Assembly: GCA_016792685.1 (NCBI GenBank)
Contig: JAEULQ010000015.1
Span: 1 to 44,440 of the forward strand
From: Tabrizicola sp.
GTDB lineage: Bacteria; Pseudomonadota; Alphaproteobacteria; Rhodobacterales; Rhodobacteraceae
Length of the DNA: 44,440 nucleotides
Direction of reading: 5' to 3'
How positions within the stretch are numbered: the first letter of the stretch is position 1; every line of letters begins with the position of its first letter. The notes under the pieces are model-generated. The model did no database searches. It was not told where the DNA came from and worked only from the letters and a program-made list of their open reading frames with translations. This document shows, piece after piece, positions 24,593 through 33,735 of the stretch. Made by a program: the position numbers and the translations under genes.

Positions 24593-26632
24593 ATGACCGA
24601 CGATGCACTTGTGATCTTCACCCCCTCGGGCAAGCGGGGGCGGTTTGCCCTTGGCACGCCGGTCCTGACCGCCGCGCGGCAGTTGGGAGTAGACCTCGAT
24701 TCGGTCTGCGGCGGCCGTGGCATCTGTTCCAAGTGCCAGATCACACCGGGCTATGGTGAGTTTCCCAAGCATGGCGTGACCGTCGCCGAGGATGCACTGT
24801 CGGACTGGAACGCAGTCGAGGACCGCTACAAGCGCATCCGCGGCCTAATCGACGGGAGGCGGCTGGGCTGTCAGGCCAAGGTCATGGGCGATGTGGTCAT
24901 CGACGTACCGCCGGAAAGCCAGGTCCACAAGCAGGTGATCCGCAAGTCCGCGACCGAGCGGGTCATGGTGATGGATCCAGCCACCCGCGCCGTCTATGTC
25001 GAGGTCGAAGAGCCCGACATGCACGAACCCACCGGCGATTTCGAGCGGCTTGCCCGCGCGCTGACGGCGCAGTGGCAAGTGGGTGAGGTAGAGGCCGACC
25101 TGTCCGTTCTGCGCAAGCTTCAGCCGGTCCTGCGCAAAGGCGAGTGGAAGGTGACTGTGGTCCTGCACAAGGGGAACCACGATTCAGCGACCCGCGTCCT
25201 GGATGTGTTCCCCGGCTTCCATGAAGGGCCGCTTCTGGGTCTGGCGGTCGATCTTGGCTCGACCACGATTGCCGCGCACCTTTGCGACCTGTCGGACGGC
25301 AAGGTGCTGGCCTCGTCCGGGCTGATGAACCCCCAGATCCGGTTTGGCGAAGACCTGATGAGCCGGGTCTCCTATGCGATGATGAACCCCGGTGGCGATG
25401 TCGAGATGACCCGGGCGGTCCGCGAGGCGATCAATGCGCTGGCGCAATCCATCGCGGATGAGGCCAAGGTGGATGCGGCTTCGATTTACGAGATGGTCAT
25501 CGTCTGCAACCCGGTGATGCACCACCTGTTCCTTGGCGTCGATCCGGTCGAACTCGGCCAGGCGCCCTTTGCGCTCGCGACCTCTGGCTCGCTCAGCCTC
25601 GATGCCCGCGAGGTCGATCTGTCGAACCTCAATCGCAACGCCCGGATCTATGTCCTGCCCTGCATCGCAGGCCATGTAGGTGCGGATTGCGCGGCGGTGG
25701 CACTTTCGGAAGAGCCGAACAAATCCAAAGACATGGTGCTGATTGTTGATGTTGGCACCAATGCCGAGATCCTGCTGGGCAACGAGGTGCGGGTGCTTGC
25801 CTGTTCCTCGCCCACCGGCCCGGCCTTCGAGGGCGCGCAGATTTCCAGCGGCCAGCGCGCAGCGCCGGGCGCGATCGAACGGGTCGAGATCGACCCCGTG
25901 ACCAAGGAACCGCGGTTCCGGGTCATAGGCAGCGAGCTCTGGTCGGACGATCCGGGCTTTGCGGCGGCGACGGCGGTCACCGGGGTCACCGGCATCTGCG
26001 GCTCGGGCATCATCGAGGCGGTGGCGGAAATGCGGCTGGCGGGCCTTGTGGATGCTGGCGGGCTGATCGGGGGGCCGGACCAGACCGGGACCGCACGCTG
26101 CGAAGCGACGGGGCGGACGCATTCCTACCTTCTCTACGATGGCAGCGCCGAGGGCGGGCCGCGGATCAGCGTTACCCAGGGCGATATCCGGGCGATCCAG
26201 CTGGCCAAATCCGCGCTTTATGCAGGCGCGCGACTTTTGATGGACGAGATGCAGGTGGATGTCGTGGACCGGGTCACCCTTGCCGGTGCCTTTGGCGCGC
26301 ATATCAGCCCGAAACACGCGATGGTGTTGGGGATGATCCCGGACGTGCCGCTGGACAAGGTCACGAGCGCAGGCAACGCGGCAGGAACGGGCGCGCGGAT
26401 CGCGCTTTGCAATGTCGCCGCACGCGACCAGATCGAAGCGACGGTGCATCAGATCCATAAGGTCGAAACTGCTATTGAACCGCGTTTTCAGGAGCATTTC
26501 GTCAACGCGAACGCCATCCCGCATGCGGTAGACCCGTTCCCGAACCTGAATTCCATCGTCACGCTGCCGGACGTGAGCTTCAACACCAAGGGCTCGGGCG
26601 ACGATGGCGGACGGCGGCGGCGTCGGGGATAG
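24593..26632 (+). CDS. RACo-type reductive activator of corrinoid proteins ([2Fe-2S] + ASKHA/DUF4445)
   Basis: This 679-residue protein combines an N-terminal plant-type [2Fe-2S] domain (Cys39, Cys45, Cys48 in CGGRGICSKC, plus Cys93) with a linker. From about residue 220 it has an ASKHA-family ATPase domain (LGLAVDLGSTTIAAHLCDL, IVDVGTNAEILLG, GICGSGIIEAVAEM, TLAGAFGAHISPKHAM). RACo/RamA relatives use ATP to drive reduction of inactive Co(II) corrinoid proteins to Co(I), rescuing corrinoid methyltransferase systems. The C-terminal about 50 residues (VDPFPNLNS...RRRRRG) extend past the domain. No corrinoid protein gene is nearby, but an MttB homologue is encoded at 37.5 kb. The family assignment is strong; the partner is inferred. 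Confidence 0.9.
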   Translation: MTDDALVIFTPSGKRGRFALGTPVLTAARQLGVDLDSVCGGRGICSKCQITPGYGEFPKHGVTVAEDALSDWNAVEDRYKRIRGLIDGRRLGCQAKVMGDVVIDVPPESQVHKQVIRKSATERVMVMDPATRAVYVEVEEPDMHEPTGDFERLARALTAQWQVGEVEADLSVLRKLQPVLRKGEWKVTVVLHKGNHDSATRVLDVFPGFHEGPLLGLAVDLGSTTIAAHLCDLSDGKVLASSGLMNPQIRFGEDLMSRVSYAMMNPGGDVEMTRAVREAINALAQSIADEAKVDAASIYEMVIVCNPVMHHLFLGVDPVELGQAPFALATSGSLSLDAREVDLSNLNRNARIYVLPCIAGHVGADCAAVALSEEPNKSKDMVLIVDVGTNAEILLGNEVRVLACSSPTGPAFEGAQISSGQRAAPGAIERVEIDPVTKEPRFRVIGSELWSDDPGFAAATAVTGVTGICGSGIIEAVAEMRLAGLVDAGGLIGGPDQTGTARCEATGRTHSYLLYDGSAEGGPRISVTQGDIRAIQLAKSALYAGARLLMDEMQVDVVDRVTLAGAFGAHISPKHAMVLGMIPDVPLDKVTSAGNAAGTGARIALCNVAARDQIEATVHQIHKVETAIEPRFQEHFVNANAIPHAVDPFPNLNSIVTLPDVSFNTKGSGDDGGRRRRRG

Positions 26633-26674
26633 GCGCGCTTGCGCCCAGCGGCAAAAAGACCTTAACCTCGCCGC

Positions 26675-27208
26675 ATGCATGATCCCGTCGCCGATTTGAT
26701 CACGAAATGTGCTGCCAGCGACCGCGCGGCGTTCCGCATGCTATATCGCGACACCTCGGCGAAACTCATGGGCGTTCTTCTTCGTATGCTAGGTGAACGC
26801 GCCGAAGCGGAGGACGCCTTGCAGGAGGTCTATACCAGGGTCTGGTTGCGCGCCGGTCGATATGATCCGGCGAAGGGCCGGGGTATGACCTGGATGATCG
26901 CGATCGCCCGGAACCTCGCAATCGACCGGCTGCGCGCCCGGCCTGAGAGCCACGGCGACGACGACATGGATCAGGTTGCGGATACCGCGCCTCGGGCCGA
27001 GACCCGGCTGGTGGCGCAGGGCGAGGCCCGGCGCATGGCAGACTGCTTCGCCACGCTGGAACCCGACAGGGCCGCTGCGGTCAGGGGGGCCTACCTGAAC
27101 GGCATGTCCTATATCGAACTGGCCGACCGGCATTCGGTTCCATTGAACACGATGCGCACCTGGTTGCGCCGAAGCCTCCTGCGGCTGAAGGAGTGCCTGG
27201 AAGCATGA
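26675..27208 (+). CDS. ECF-type RNA polymerase sigma factor (SigK-like)
   Basis: This 177-residue sigma-70-family protein has region 2 (DRAAFRMLYRDTSAKLMGVLLRML, then AEDALQEVYTRVWLRAGRYDP and MTWMIAIARNLAIDRLR) and region 4 (ATLEPDRAAAVRGAYLNGMSYIELADRHSVPLNTMRTWLRRSLLRLKECL). It lacks regions 1 and 3, as expected for group IV sigma factors. Its TGA overlaps the ATG of the anti-sigma gene (27205-27208), so the two are translationally coupled. It probably transcribes its own operon and the neighbouring fasciclin gene when released. The inducing signal is unknown. Confidence 0.93.
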   Translation: MHDPVADLITKCAASDRAAFRMLYRDTSAKLMGVLLRMLGERAEAEDALQEVYTRVWLRAGRYDPAKGRGMTWMIAIARNLAIDRLRARPESHGDDDMDQVADTAPRAETRLVAQGEARRMADCFATLEPDRAAAVRGAYLNGMSYIELADRHSVPLNTMRTWLRRSLLRLKECLEA

Positions 27209-27873
27209 CCGATGCGCCCCTGACCCCGCAGGAAGAAGATGACGCGCTGGCAGCGGAATATGTGCTTGGCGTGCTGGACCTGGGCGAGCGGGCCCGTGCC
27301 GAGGCCCGGATCAAGCGCGACCCGGGTTTTGCGACGCTGGTTGCGGAATGGGAAGTCCGCATGGCCGGGCTGAACGAAGGATATGCCGAGGCCCCTGCCC
27401 CGAACCTTCTGCCCGCCATCGAGGCCCGGCTGTTCCCCTCCGCCCCGCCCGCAAGGGCAAAGCGTCGCTTTGCACCGGGTTTTGGCTGGCTGTCGGGTGC
27501 AGCCATTGCTGCCGTGCTTACACTGGTGACCTTTGCAACGCTCGCCCCGCCAGAGCCAGACCGCCTTGCAGTCCTTGCCACGGCGGACAACCGGCTGTCT
27601 TACGAGGTCACCCATTTCGGTCAGGTGCTGCGGGTGACGCGGGTTGCGGGCGTTCCCGCAGTCGAAGGTCAGGTTCACGAGCTATGGGTCATAGCTCCGG
27701 GTGCGGCGCCGGTCTCGCTGGGGCTTCTGGAAAGCCGGCCCCTGGTCGTGGAATACCCGGCCCCGCCGGCTGGCTGGGTTTTCGCCGTCTCGATCGAACC
27801 TGAGGGTGGCTCGCCCACCGGTCAACCAACCGGCCCCGTGATCCTGACGGCCGAGGTCGGCACCGACGCCTGA
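27205..27873 (+). CDS. RskA-type transmembrane anti-sigma factor
   Basis: This 222-residue protein has an N-terminal cytoplasmic sigma-binding part (LAAEYVLGVLDLGERARAE..., residues about 15-60) and one membrane segment (about 93-114). Its periplasmic C-terminal domain is of the RskA type (VLATADNRLSYEVTHFG, VEGQVHELWVIAPGAAPVSLG). It sequesters the adjacent ECF sigma factor at the membrane until signalled, often by proteolysis. I see no HxxxCxxC zinc motif of the ZAS class. The start codon overlaps the sigma-factor stop. The fasciclin gene follows after 109 bp. Confidence 0.9.
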   Translation: MTDAPLTPQEEDDALAAEYVLGVLDLGERARAEARIKRDPGFATLVAEWEVRMAGLNEGYAEAPAPNLLPAIEARLFPSAPPARAKRRFAPGFGWLSGAAIAAVLTLVTFATLAPPEPDRLAVLATADNRLSYEVTHFGQVLRVTRVAGVPAVEGQVHELWVIAPGAAPVSLGLLESRPLVVEYPAPPAGWVFAVSIEPEGGSPTGQPTGPVILTAEVGTDA

Positions 27874-27982
27874 TCACGAGAGCGTGAGGCGCATGGCTCT
27901 CCTGAAACTTCGCGCAACTGGCTCCGTTTCTTCGGATGTGAGGCGGGAATGACCCCGTCCCTAACCCGAACGGAGACCCGAA

Positions 27983-28528
27983 ATGAAAGCTCTGAAACTT
28001 GGTGTCGCGATGCTTGCCCTGTCCGCTGGCATGGCATTGGCCGAGAACCCGATGGTGGGCGGCGCGCCGATGTTCGAAGACAAGAACATTGTCGAGAACG
28101 CCGCGAATTCGAAGGACCACACCACGCTCGTCGCCGCCGTCCAGGCTGCCGGTCTAGTCGAAACTCTGCAGGGCGAAGGACCCTTCACCGTCTTCGCGCC
28201 GACGAACGATGCCTTCGCGAAACTGCCTGCGGGCACGGTCGAGACGCTGCTCAAGCCCGAGAACAAGGATCAACTGGTCAAGATCCTGACCTGCCACGTC
28301 GTCGCGGCCAATGCGCTGGCGGCTGACATCAACAAGATGACGATGGATGATGGCGGCATGCACACGGTGAAGACCGTCGGCGGCTGCGAGTTCACGACCA
28401 TGGTCGAAGGTGATTTGATCAAGATCAAGGACGGTCAAGGCAACGTGGCTACGGTCACGATCGCGGACGTCAGGCAGTCGAACGGCGTGATCCACGTCAT
28501 CGACACGGTGCTTCTGCCAGCGATGTGA
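27983..28528 (+). CDS. Exported fasciclin-domain protein
   Basis: This 181-residue protein has a signal peptide (MKALKLGVAMLALSAGMALA) and a single FAS1 domain (about residues 38-178). The domain shows the family's two conserved blocks: FTVFAPTNDAFAKLPAGTVETLL and the ending NGVIHVIDTVLLP. FAS1 proteins are secreted or periplasmic and linked to adhesion or ligand binding. GGAG precedes the ATG. The gene follows an ECF sigma/RskA pair, reminiscent of mycobacterial SigK-RskA control of the FAS1 proteins MPT70/MPT83, so it is a likely target of that sigma factor. A terminator at 28648 closes the unit. Confidence 0.93.
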   Translation: MKALKLGVAMLALSAGMALAENPMVGGAPMFEDKNIVENAANSKDHTTLVAAVQAAGLVETLQGEGPFTVFAPTNDAFAKLPAGTVETLLKPENKDQLVKILTCHVVAANALAADINKMTMDDGGMHTVKTVGGCEFTTMVEGDLIKIKDGQGNVATVTIADVRQSNGVIHVIDTVLLPAM

Positions 28529-28647
28529 TCCCTGTCGCAGGCAGTCACCCGGGAATGTGGGGCTGGTCACTCGGTCTTCATTTCTGGACGTCAGCCGGGT
28601 TCCCGAGGTGGCGCAAGTCCCCTCTTCCGGCCTCCGGGCCCGGTCGG

Positions 28648-28679
28648 GTCTTCGGGCTAGTCCCGAAGACTCTTTTTTT
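28648..28679 (+). terminator. Strong Rho-independent terminator after the fasciclin gene
   Basis: GTCTTCGGG (28648-28656), loop CTAGT, CCCGAAGAC (28662-28670) form a perfect 9-bp stem followed by TCTTTTTTT. It lies 120 bp after the fasciclin stop and isolates the sigma/anti-sigma/fasciclin unit from the VWA gene. Confidence 0.93.
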
Positions 28680-28759
28680 GTGTCGTTCGCGCCTAGGTTG
28701 ACCGGAATGGGGGCAAAGCCTTAGGGTTCGCGAAATTTATGTTGTCCGGGAGCCTGTTC

Positions 28760-30421
28760 ATGCGCCTTTTCAAAATTCTTGCGGTGGCCTTTTTCGGCCC
28801 GGCCTTTTTGGCCGCTCCAGCCCTGGCCGAAGGCAAGTCGATCATCGTCCTTGACGCCTCGGGCTCAATGTGGGGCCAGATCGAGGGTCGCGCCAAGCTG
28901 GAGATTGCCCGCGAAGCGCTGGCTTCGGTGCTGAGCGGAATCCCCGCCGATACCGAACTCGGCCTCATGGCTTATGGCCACCGCGAAAAGGGCAGCTGCG
29001 AGGACATCGAACTGGTCGTGCCACCCGCCGCAGGCACGGCCCAGGCGATCACCGACGCCGCCAATGCAATGAAATTCCTGGGGAAAACGCCACTGACCGA
29101 ATCGGTCCGTCGCGCCGCTGCCGAGCTGAAGTCCTCTGAAGCCAAGGCCACGGTCATCCTGATCACCGACGGAATCGAGACCTGCGAAGCCGACCCTTGC
29201 GCCTTGGGCACCGAGCTTGAAGCCTCGGGCGTCGATTTCACGGCGCATGTCGTGGGCTTCGGTCTGACCGAGGAAGAAGGCAAGGCCGTCGCCTGCCTGG
29301 CCGAGAATACCGGGGGCAAGTACATTCCGGCGTCTGATGCAGGCCAACTGGTCGATGCCCTGAAGACGACCGTCGTGGTCGCCGAACCAGAGCCTGAACC
29401 CGCGCCCGAACCTGAGCCCGTGGCCCTGGCCGAAAATGTCGACCCGGTTGCTTATCTGGTCGAAGGCGGCGCCGAGCTTGACGAGCGCATCATTCAGGAT
29501 GTGGTTTTCAGCTTCACCGCGCTTGGCGCCGACGGCACACCCGCGGGTGATGCGACCACCATCTACGGCACCTCGAAAGGGAGCCTCGCCCCCGGCAAGT
29601 ACCGGATGGTGACGGAACTGCACAAGGCCCGCGTCGAGCAGGATGTCGAGATCGGCCCGACCTCGTACCTGTCGACACCCGTGGCGGTTCTGGATGCGGG
29701 CGTCCTGAACCTGACCCTGCGCGCGGCTCCGGGCGCTGATCCCGACCCCGACGCCTTCTGGGAGCTTCGGGGGGCCGAGGAGCTCTACGAAAGCGGCTAC
29801 AGCAAAGCCTACCGCGTATTCCCGTCCGGTGAACACGCGCTCAAGGCCGTCCTTGGCGCGGCGGAGGCGAGCCAGTCCGTGGTGATCGAGGCGGGAAAGG
29901 TGACCGATCTGGACCTGGTGATCGGCGTTGGTCTGGCCGTGGTCGAGGCGACCTATGCCGAGGGTGTGAAGGTCGAAGGCGGCGACCATTTCGTCGAGAT
30001 CTTCGCGGCACAGAAAGACATCGACGGCAACCGCAAGTCGGTGGGCTATACCTACGGTGCCGAGGCCAAGTTCGACCTGCCCGCGGGCGACTATTTCGCG
30101 GTGGTCTCATTGGGGGCCGCCAAGGCCGAGGTCCCGTTCACGGTCAAGGTTGGCGAGCGGGTCGATCTGGTAGCACCCCTGAACGCGGGGGTTGCGGCCT
30201 TTTCCTTTGGTGACGGCAACACCTACCTTGAAGTGTTTGGCAGCCAGAAGGACATCAATGGCAACCGGACATCGTTCGGCTACGGTTATGGTCCCAACTG
30301 GCAATCGACCTTCCCGGCCGGCGACTATGTCGCGATGGTCGATTTTGCCGGCACAAAGACCGAGACGCCCTTCACGGTGAAGGCCGGAGAACGGCTGGAA
30401 CTGACCATCACCAAGCCTTGA
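28760..30421 (+). CDS. Exported von Willebrand factor A-domain protein with duplicated C-terminal module
   Basis: The 553-residue protein has a signal peptide (ending APALA) and a VWA domain at residues about 27-200. The metal-ion-dependent adhesion motif DASGS is at residues 32-36, with TPLTESV and LITDGIETCEAD completing it. A Pro/Glu hinge (EPEPEPAPEPEP) follows, then beta-rich modules. The last two are near-repeats of about 85 residues: FAAQKDIDGNRKSVGYTYG...FDLPAGDY and FGSQKDINGNRTSFGYGYG...TFPAGDY. Similar proteins are annotated only as VWA proteins; extracellular binding is assumed. The start at 28760 has CGGGAG upstream; an in-frame ATG at 28739 is less favoured. A tRNA-Gly gene follows. 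Confidence 0.9.
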   Translation: MRLFKILAVAFFGPAFLAAPALAEGKSIIVLDASGSMWGQIEGRAKLEIAREALASVLSGIPADTELGLMAYGHREKGSCEDIELVVPPAAGTAQAITDAANAMKFLGKTPLTESVRRAAAELKSSEAKATVILITDGIETCEADPCALGTELEASGVDFTAHVVGFGLTEEEGKAVACLAENTGGKYIPASDAGQLVDALKTTVVVAEPEPEPAPEPEPVALAENVDPVAYLVEGGAELDERIIQDVVFSFTALGADGTPAGDATTIYGTSKGSLAPGKYRMVTELHKARVEQDVEIGPTSYLSTPVAVLDAGVLNLTLRAAPGADPDPDAFWELRGAEELYESGYSKAYRVFPSGEHALKAVLGAAEASQSVVIEAGKVTDLDLVIGVGLAVVEATYAEGVKVEGGDHFVEIFAAQKDIDGNRKSVGYTYGAEAKFDLPAGDYFAVVSLGAAKAEVPFTVKVGERVDLVAPLNAGVAAFSFGDGNTYLEVFGSQKDINGNRTSFGYGYGPNWQSTFPAGDYVAMVDFAGTKTETPFTVKAGERLELTITKP

Positions 30422-30489
30422 CCACGGGGATTGCGTTGGCGCGGGGGCCGCTTGACCTTGGCCCCCGCTTCGCTTACCTCAATGCCGAC

Positions 30490-30563
30490 GCGGGTGTAGC
30501 TCAATGGTAGAGCAGAAGCTTCCCAAGCTTACGACGAGGGTTCGATTCCCTTCACCCGCTCCA
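30490..30563 (+). tRNA. tRNA-Gly (anticodon CCC)
   Basis: The gene begins GCGGGTGTAGCTCAATGGTAG and ends CACCCGCTCCA, giving a perfect 7-bp acceptor stem with encoded CCA. The anticodon loop TTCCCAA gives CCC. GGTTCGATTCC is the T arm. The length is 74 nt, normal for a class I tRNA. Confidence 0.97.
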
Positions 30564-30638
30564 CTCCCCCTTTGACGAATGATTGACTCAGGGCCACGCG
30601 CGCTTAGCCTAAGTGCAGCGCAAATTCGGAGTCCGACC

Positions 30639-30950
30639 ATGCTTGCCCGTCTTCATGTCCTCCCGCTGGTTCTTGCCCTTGCGGCCTGTGTTCAGGAAAC
30701 CGGTCCGTCCGAACCCTATGCCTTTGTCGGCACCTGGGACTGTGGGGTCGAGACCTTTACCTTCACCAACGCCACCTACAACGACGGCACCAACACCTAT
30801 CCGATCCAGGACGTGCGGCGGGTGGATCGCAACTACACGCTGCGCTTTGCCAATGGCTACATGATCGCACTTGGCGCGGTGACCGAAACGGGGCTGACCT
30901 GGGTTTCAGGAACGACCGGCGACCAGTTCAACTGCGTTCGCGTGAAGTAG
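30639..30950 (+). CDS. Small lipoprotein of unknown function
   Basis: This 103-residue product starts MLARLHVLPLVLALAACVQ, a lipoprotein signal with lipobox LAAC (Cys17). The mature part (GTWDCGVETFTFTNATYN, VRRVDRNYTLRFANGYMIALG, GDQFNCVRVK) has two cysteines and a beta-strand pattern suggesting a small barrel. It resembles the many uncharacterised alphaproteobacterial lipoproteins with a GTWxCG core. GGAG lies 8 nt before the ATG at 30639. It stands between tRNA-Gly and ridA on the same strand. Confidence 0.8.
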   Translation: MLARLHVLPLVLALAACVQETGPSEPYAFVGTWDCGVETFTFTNATYNDGTNTYPIQDVRRVDRNYTLRFANGYMIALGAVTETGLTWVSGTTGDQFNCVRVK

Positions 30951-31007
30951 CTTCCGTTCCGGTCCGGAACCAGCTAGTCACCCGCGCGGATCAGACAGGA
31001 GTCCTTG

Positions 31008-31361
31008 ATGAACACCGATATCACCCGCATTGGCACTGGCCCCCGCATGTCGGAAGCCGTGGCCTACAATGGAATCCTCTGGGTCGCAGGGCAGCTTGGC
31101 GAGCCGGGCGGCACGGTCGCCGAACAGACCGAACAGGCGCTGGCCGCGATCGATGCGGTTCTCGCAAAGGCCGGGACTGACAAGACCCGGATCCTCTCGG
31201 CGCAGATCTGGCTTGCTGACATCTCGACCTTTGCCGAGATGAATTCGGTCTGGGACAAGTGGGTGCCGCAGGGCCATACCCCGGCGCGTGCGACGGGTGA
31301 GGCAAAGCTTGCCACCCCTGACTACAAGGTCGAAGTGATCGTCACTGTCGCGCTGAAGTAA
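31008..31361 (+). CDS. RidA-family protein (enamine/imine deaminase-like)
   Basis: This 117-residue protein of the YjgF/YER057c/UK114 family has SEAVAYNGILWVAGQL, a VAEQTEQALAAIDAVLAKAG helix, and the C-terminal ARATGEAKLATPDYKVEVIVTVAL. The last contains the Arg that corresponds to the RidA active-site arginine, though the spacing is that of a Rid subfamily rather than archetypal RidA. Members hydrolyse reactive enamines/imines from PLP enzymes. AGGAG lies 7 nt before the ATG. It converges with pgi across a triple hairpin. Confidence 0.88.
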   Translation: MNTDITRIGTGPRMSEAVAYNGILWVAGQLGEPGGTVAEQTEQALAAIDAVLAKAGTDKTRILSAQIWLADISTFAEMNSVWDKWVPQGHTPARATGEAKLATPDYKVEVIVTVALK

Positions 31362-31383
31362 GCATCGCCATTCCGGCCGGGCG

Positions 31384-31451
31384 CCGGAATTTTCGAAAAT
31401 TCCGGGCCGGAGCCTTCAAAGGCTCCGGTCCGATTTCTTTGCAGAAATCGG
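31384..31451. repeat. Tandem triple hairpin element between ridA and pgi
   Basis: Three 22-nt palindromes sit one base apart. They occupy 31384-31405 (arms CCGGAATTTTC/GAAAATTCCGG), 31407-31428 (CCGGAGCCTT/AAGGCTCCGG) and 31430-31451 (CCGATTTC/GAAATCGG). They fill nearly all of the gap between converging genes and probably end both transcripts. The layout resembles the double hairpins at 20554 and 37430, with different arm sequences. Confidence 0.85.
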
Positions 31452-31463
31452 TCGCGTGCCGCC

Positions 31464-33062
31464 TCAGCCGCGCAGGAAGCTGACCAGCGCGCGGGTCGAG
31501 CCGTCCTTGCCCGCTCCGTCGGCCTTGCCTTCCAGTACGGGCTGCAGCGCCAGCGCCAGCTCCTTGCCAAGCTCGACCCCCCACTGGTCGTAGGAATTGA
31601 TCCCCAGGACCACACCCTCGACAAAGACCCGGTGCTCATAAAGCGCGATGATCTGGCCAAGCGTGAAAGGCGTCAGCCGGTCGTAGGCGAGCACGGTTGA
31701 CGGGCGGTTGCCCGGGAAGACCCGATGACGGGCTTGCCGCTCAAGTTCCGCCCCTGTCGCGCCTTTCTTGGCCATGATGGCCCGCGCCTCATCAAGAGTG
31801 CGACCGCGCAGGAGCGCTTCGGCCTGCGCGAGGCAGTTCGAGACCAGGAGCACATGCTGATGCGCAAGGTCGGGCTCGTGCCCCTGGCGGGCGACGAGGA
31901 ATTCGCAAGGGATCACCCGGGTGCCCTGATGGATCAGCTGGTAAAACGCATGCTGGCCGTTGGTGCCGGGCTCTCCCCAGACCACGGGGCCGGAATGGGT
32001 GGGCAGGTCCGTGCCATCGATGGCCACGCGCTTGCCGTTCGATTCCATCTCGAGCTGCTGGAGGTACGCAGGAAGGCGGCTAAGCCGCTGGTCATAGGGC
32101 AGGACTGCACGGGTGGCATAGCTGCAAAGCTGGTTGTGCCAGAGGCCGACCAGCGCCAGCATGACCGGCATGTTCTGCACGAAGGGGGCAGTCAGGAAAT
32201 GCTGGTCCATCGCCCGGCCCCCGGCGAGGAACTGGTCAAAGGCTTCGGGACCAATGGCGATCATCAGGCTCAGACCGATCGGGCCCCACATCGAGTAGCG
32301 ACCGCCAACCCAATCCTCAAAGCCGAAAACCCTTGTCGGATCAATGCCATAGGCAGCGGTCTTGTCACCGGCGGTCGAGACGGCGGCGAACTGCGCGGCG
32401 GGGTTCGCCACTTTTGTGGCCATCCAGCGCTTGGCGGTATCCGCGTTGGTCATCGTCTCGATCGTGGTGAAGGTCTTCGAGGCGACGATCACCAGCGTCG
32501 TCTCGGGGTTCAGGCCTTTCAGTGTGTCGTGGATATGCGCGCCGTCGACATTCGAGACGAAATGGCAGCGCGGGCCATCCGCGAAGGGTTGCAGCGCCAG
32601 ATAGGCCATGGCCGGCCCAAGGTCCGAGCCACCGATGCCGATGTTCACCACATCGGTGATCTTGCCGCCCTGCCCCCGATAGGCCCCGGAGCGCACGTCG
32701 CGCGCAAAGGCCGCACAGGTCGCGCGGATGCGGCGAACCTCGGGCAAGACATCGTTGCCATCGACCGTGATCACCGCTTCCTCGGCCGCGCGGAGCGCGA
32801 CATGCAGAACCGCCCGGCCCTCGGTGTCATTGATTTTCGCGCCCGAGAACATGGCAGCCCGCTTCTCGGCAACGCCGGAGGCTTCGGCCAGTCTCACCAG
32901 CGCAGCACGGATGGCGGCGTCGATACTGGTCTTCGAATAATCGAAGAGCATTCCGTCGGCATTGACCGAAAATGCCCCAGCCCGCCCTTCATCGAAGAGG
33001 TCAAGGATGCGGCGGTTCTCGGTCGCGGCGTGAAGCGTCTTCAGGTCGGCCCATTTGTCCAT
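31464..33062 (-). CDS. pgi: Glucose-6-phosphate isomerase
   Basis: This 532-residue enzyme interconverts glucose-6-phosphate and fructose-6-phosphate. Both PGI signatures are present: [20 protein letters not shown] and [17 protein letters not shown]. Others are [16 protein letters not shown] and [11 protein letters not shown]. The length and domain order match bacterial PGI. It is the last gene of zwf-pgl-pgi, its ATG one base after the pgl stop. A triple hairpin follows its stop. In this operon it can return fructose-6-P to the oxidative pathway. Confidence 0.97.
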   Translation of the reverse strand: MDKWADLKTLHAATENRRILDLFDEGRAGAFSVNADGMLFDYSKTSIDAAIRAALVRLAEASGVAEKRAAMFSGAKINDTEGRAVLHVALRAAEEAVITVDGNDVLPEVRRIRATCAAFARDVRSGAYRGQGGKITDVVNIGIGGSDLGPAMAYLALQPFADGPRCHFVSNVDGAHIHDTLKGLNPETTLVIVASKTFTTIETMTNADTAKRWMATKVANPAAQFAAVSTAGDKTAAYGIDPTRVFGFEDWVGGRYSMWGPIGLSLMIAIGPEAFDQFLAGGRAMDQHFLTAPFVQNMPVMLALVGLWHNQLCSYATRAVLPYDQRLSRLPAYLQQLEMESNGKRVAIDGTDLPTHSGPVVWGEPGTNGQHAFYQLIHQGTRVIPCEFLVARQGHEPDLAHQHVLLVSNCLAQAEALLRGRTLDEARAIMAKKGATGAELERQARHRVFPGNRPSTVLAYDRLTPFTLGQIIALYEHRVFVEGVVLGINSYDQWGVELGKELALALQPVLEGKADGAGKDGSTRALVSFLRG

Positions 33063-33063
33063 G

Positions 33064-33735
33064 TCATTCAGCCCAATGCACGGTTGCGGAGTCGAGGACG
33101 GCCCGGACAGGCGCCTCAAGCGGGGGAAGGGTCATCGCCCGATCAAGCGCGGCACGCTTTTCGGGTCCGGTGATCAGGATATGGGTGTGAAACGCCCCTT
33201 GCAGGACCGGGGCCGTCAGAGTGATCCGCGGCTCGCCTGCCGCTTCGGCCCGCATCGGCAGGAGGATCGGGGCATGGGGCGACAGCGCCTCGGCCAGCCG
33301 GTCCGCGCCGGGAAAGAGGCTTGCAGTATGCATGTCGGCGCCCATGCCAAGGAGCAGGACCGAGATCGGCAGATGCGGGCGGATGCCATCGGCCAGCGCC
33401 TCCAGCATTGCTTCAGGCTCATCCGCCGGAGCGTAGAGCGGCAGAAGCCGGGCCTGGGCCGCGCGGCCCCGGATCAGCCGTTCGCGCAGCAGCCTCGTGT
33501 TCGACCGGGGCGAGGATTCAGGAACCCAGCGTTCGTCGTTCAGCACGACAGCGACATTGGCCCAATCGAGATCGACACCCGAAAGCGTGTCGAAGATCGG
33601 CCCTGGCGTGGTGCCGCCCGGCACGGACAGCGTCGCTTTCCCATCCCGGCGCAGGAAATCGGCTAGCTGGCCCGCGATCACATTCGCAAGGCCCAGCATC
33701 AGCATTTCGCGGTCGGGATAGGTTTCCAGCTTCAC
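33064..33735 (-). CDS. pgl: 6-phosphogluconolactonase
   Basis: This 223-residue DevB-type enzyme hydrolyses 6-phosphogluconolactone to 6-phosphogluconate. The [16 protein letters not shown] phosphate-binding segment, [25 protein letters not shown] and [20 protein letters not shown] are diagnostic. It starts with GTG, which overlaps the zwf stop (GTGA, 33732-33735), so translation is coupled. The pgi start follows its stop by one base. Confidence 0.96.
   Translation of the reverse strand: MKLETYPDREMLMLGLANVIAGQLADFLRRDGKATLSVPGGTTPGPIFDTLSGVDLDWANVAVVLNDERWVPESSPRSNTRLLRERLIRGRAAQARLLPLYAPADEPEAMLEALADGIRPHLPISVLLLGMGADMHTASLFPGADRLAEALSPHAPILLPMRAEAAGEPRITLTAPVLQGAFHTHILITGPEKRAALDRAMTLPPLEAPVRAVLDSATVHWAE

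Noticed and set aside
27874-27982. ECF-type promoter before the fasciclin gene
   Set aside because: Strings such as TGAAACTT and GGGAATGA are present, but no matching pair recurs upstream of the sigma gene, so no -35/-10 assignment is defensible.
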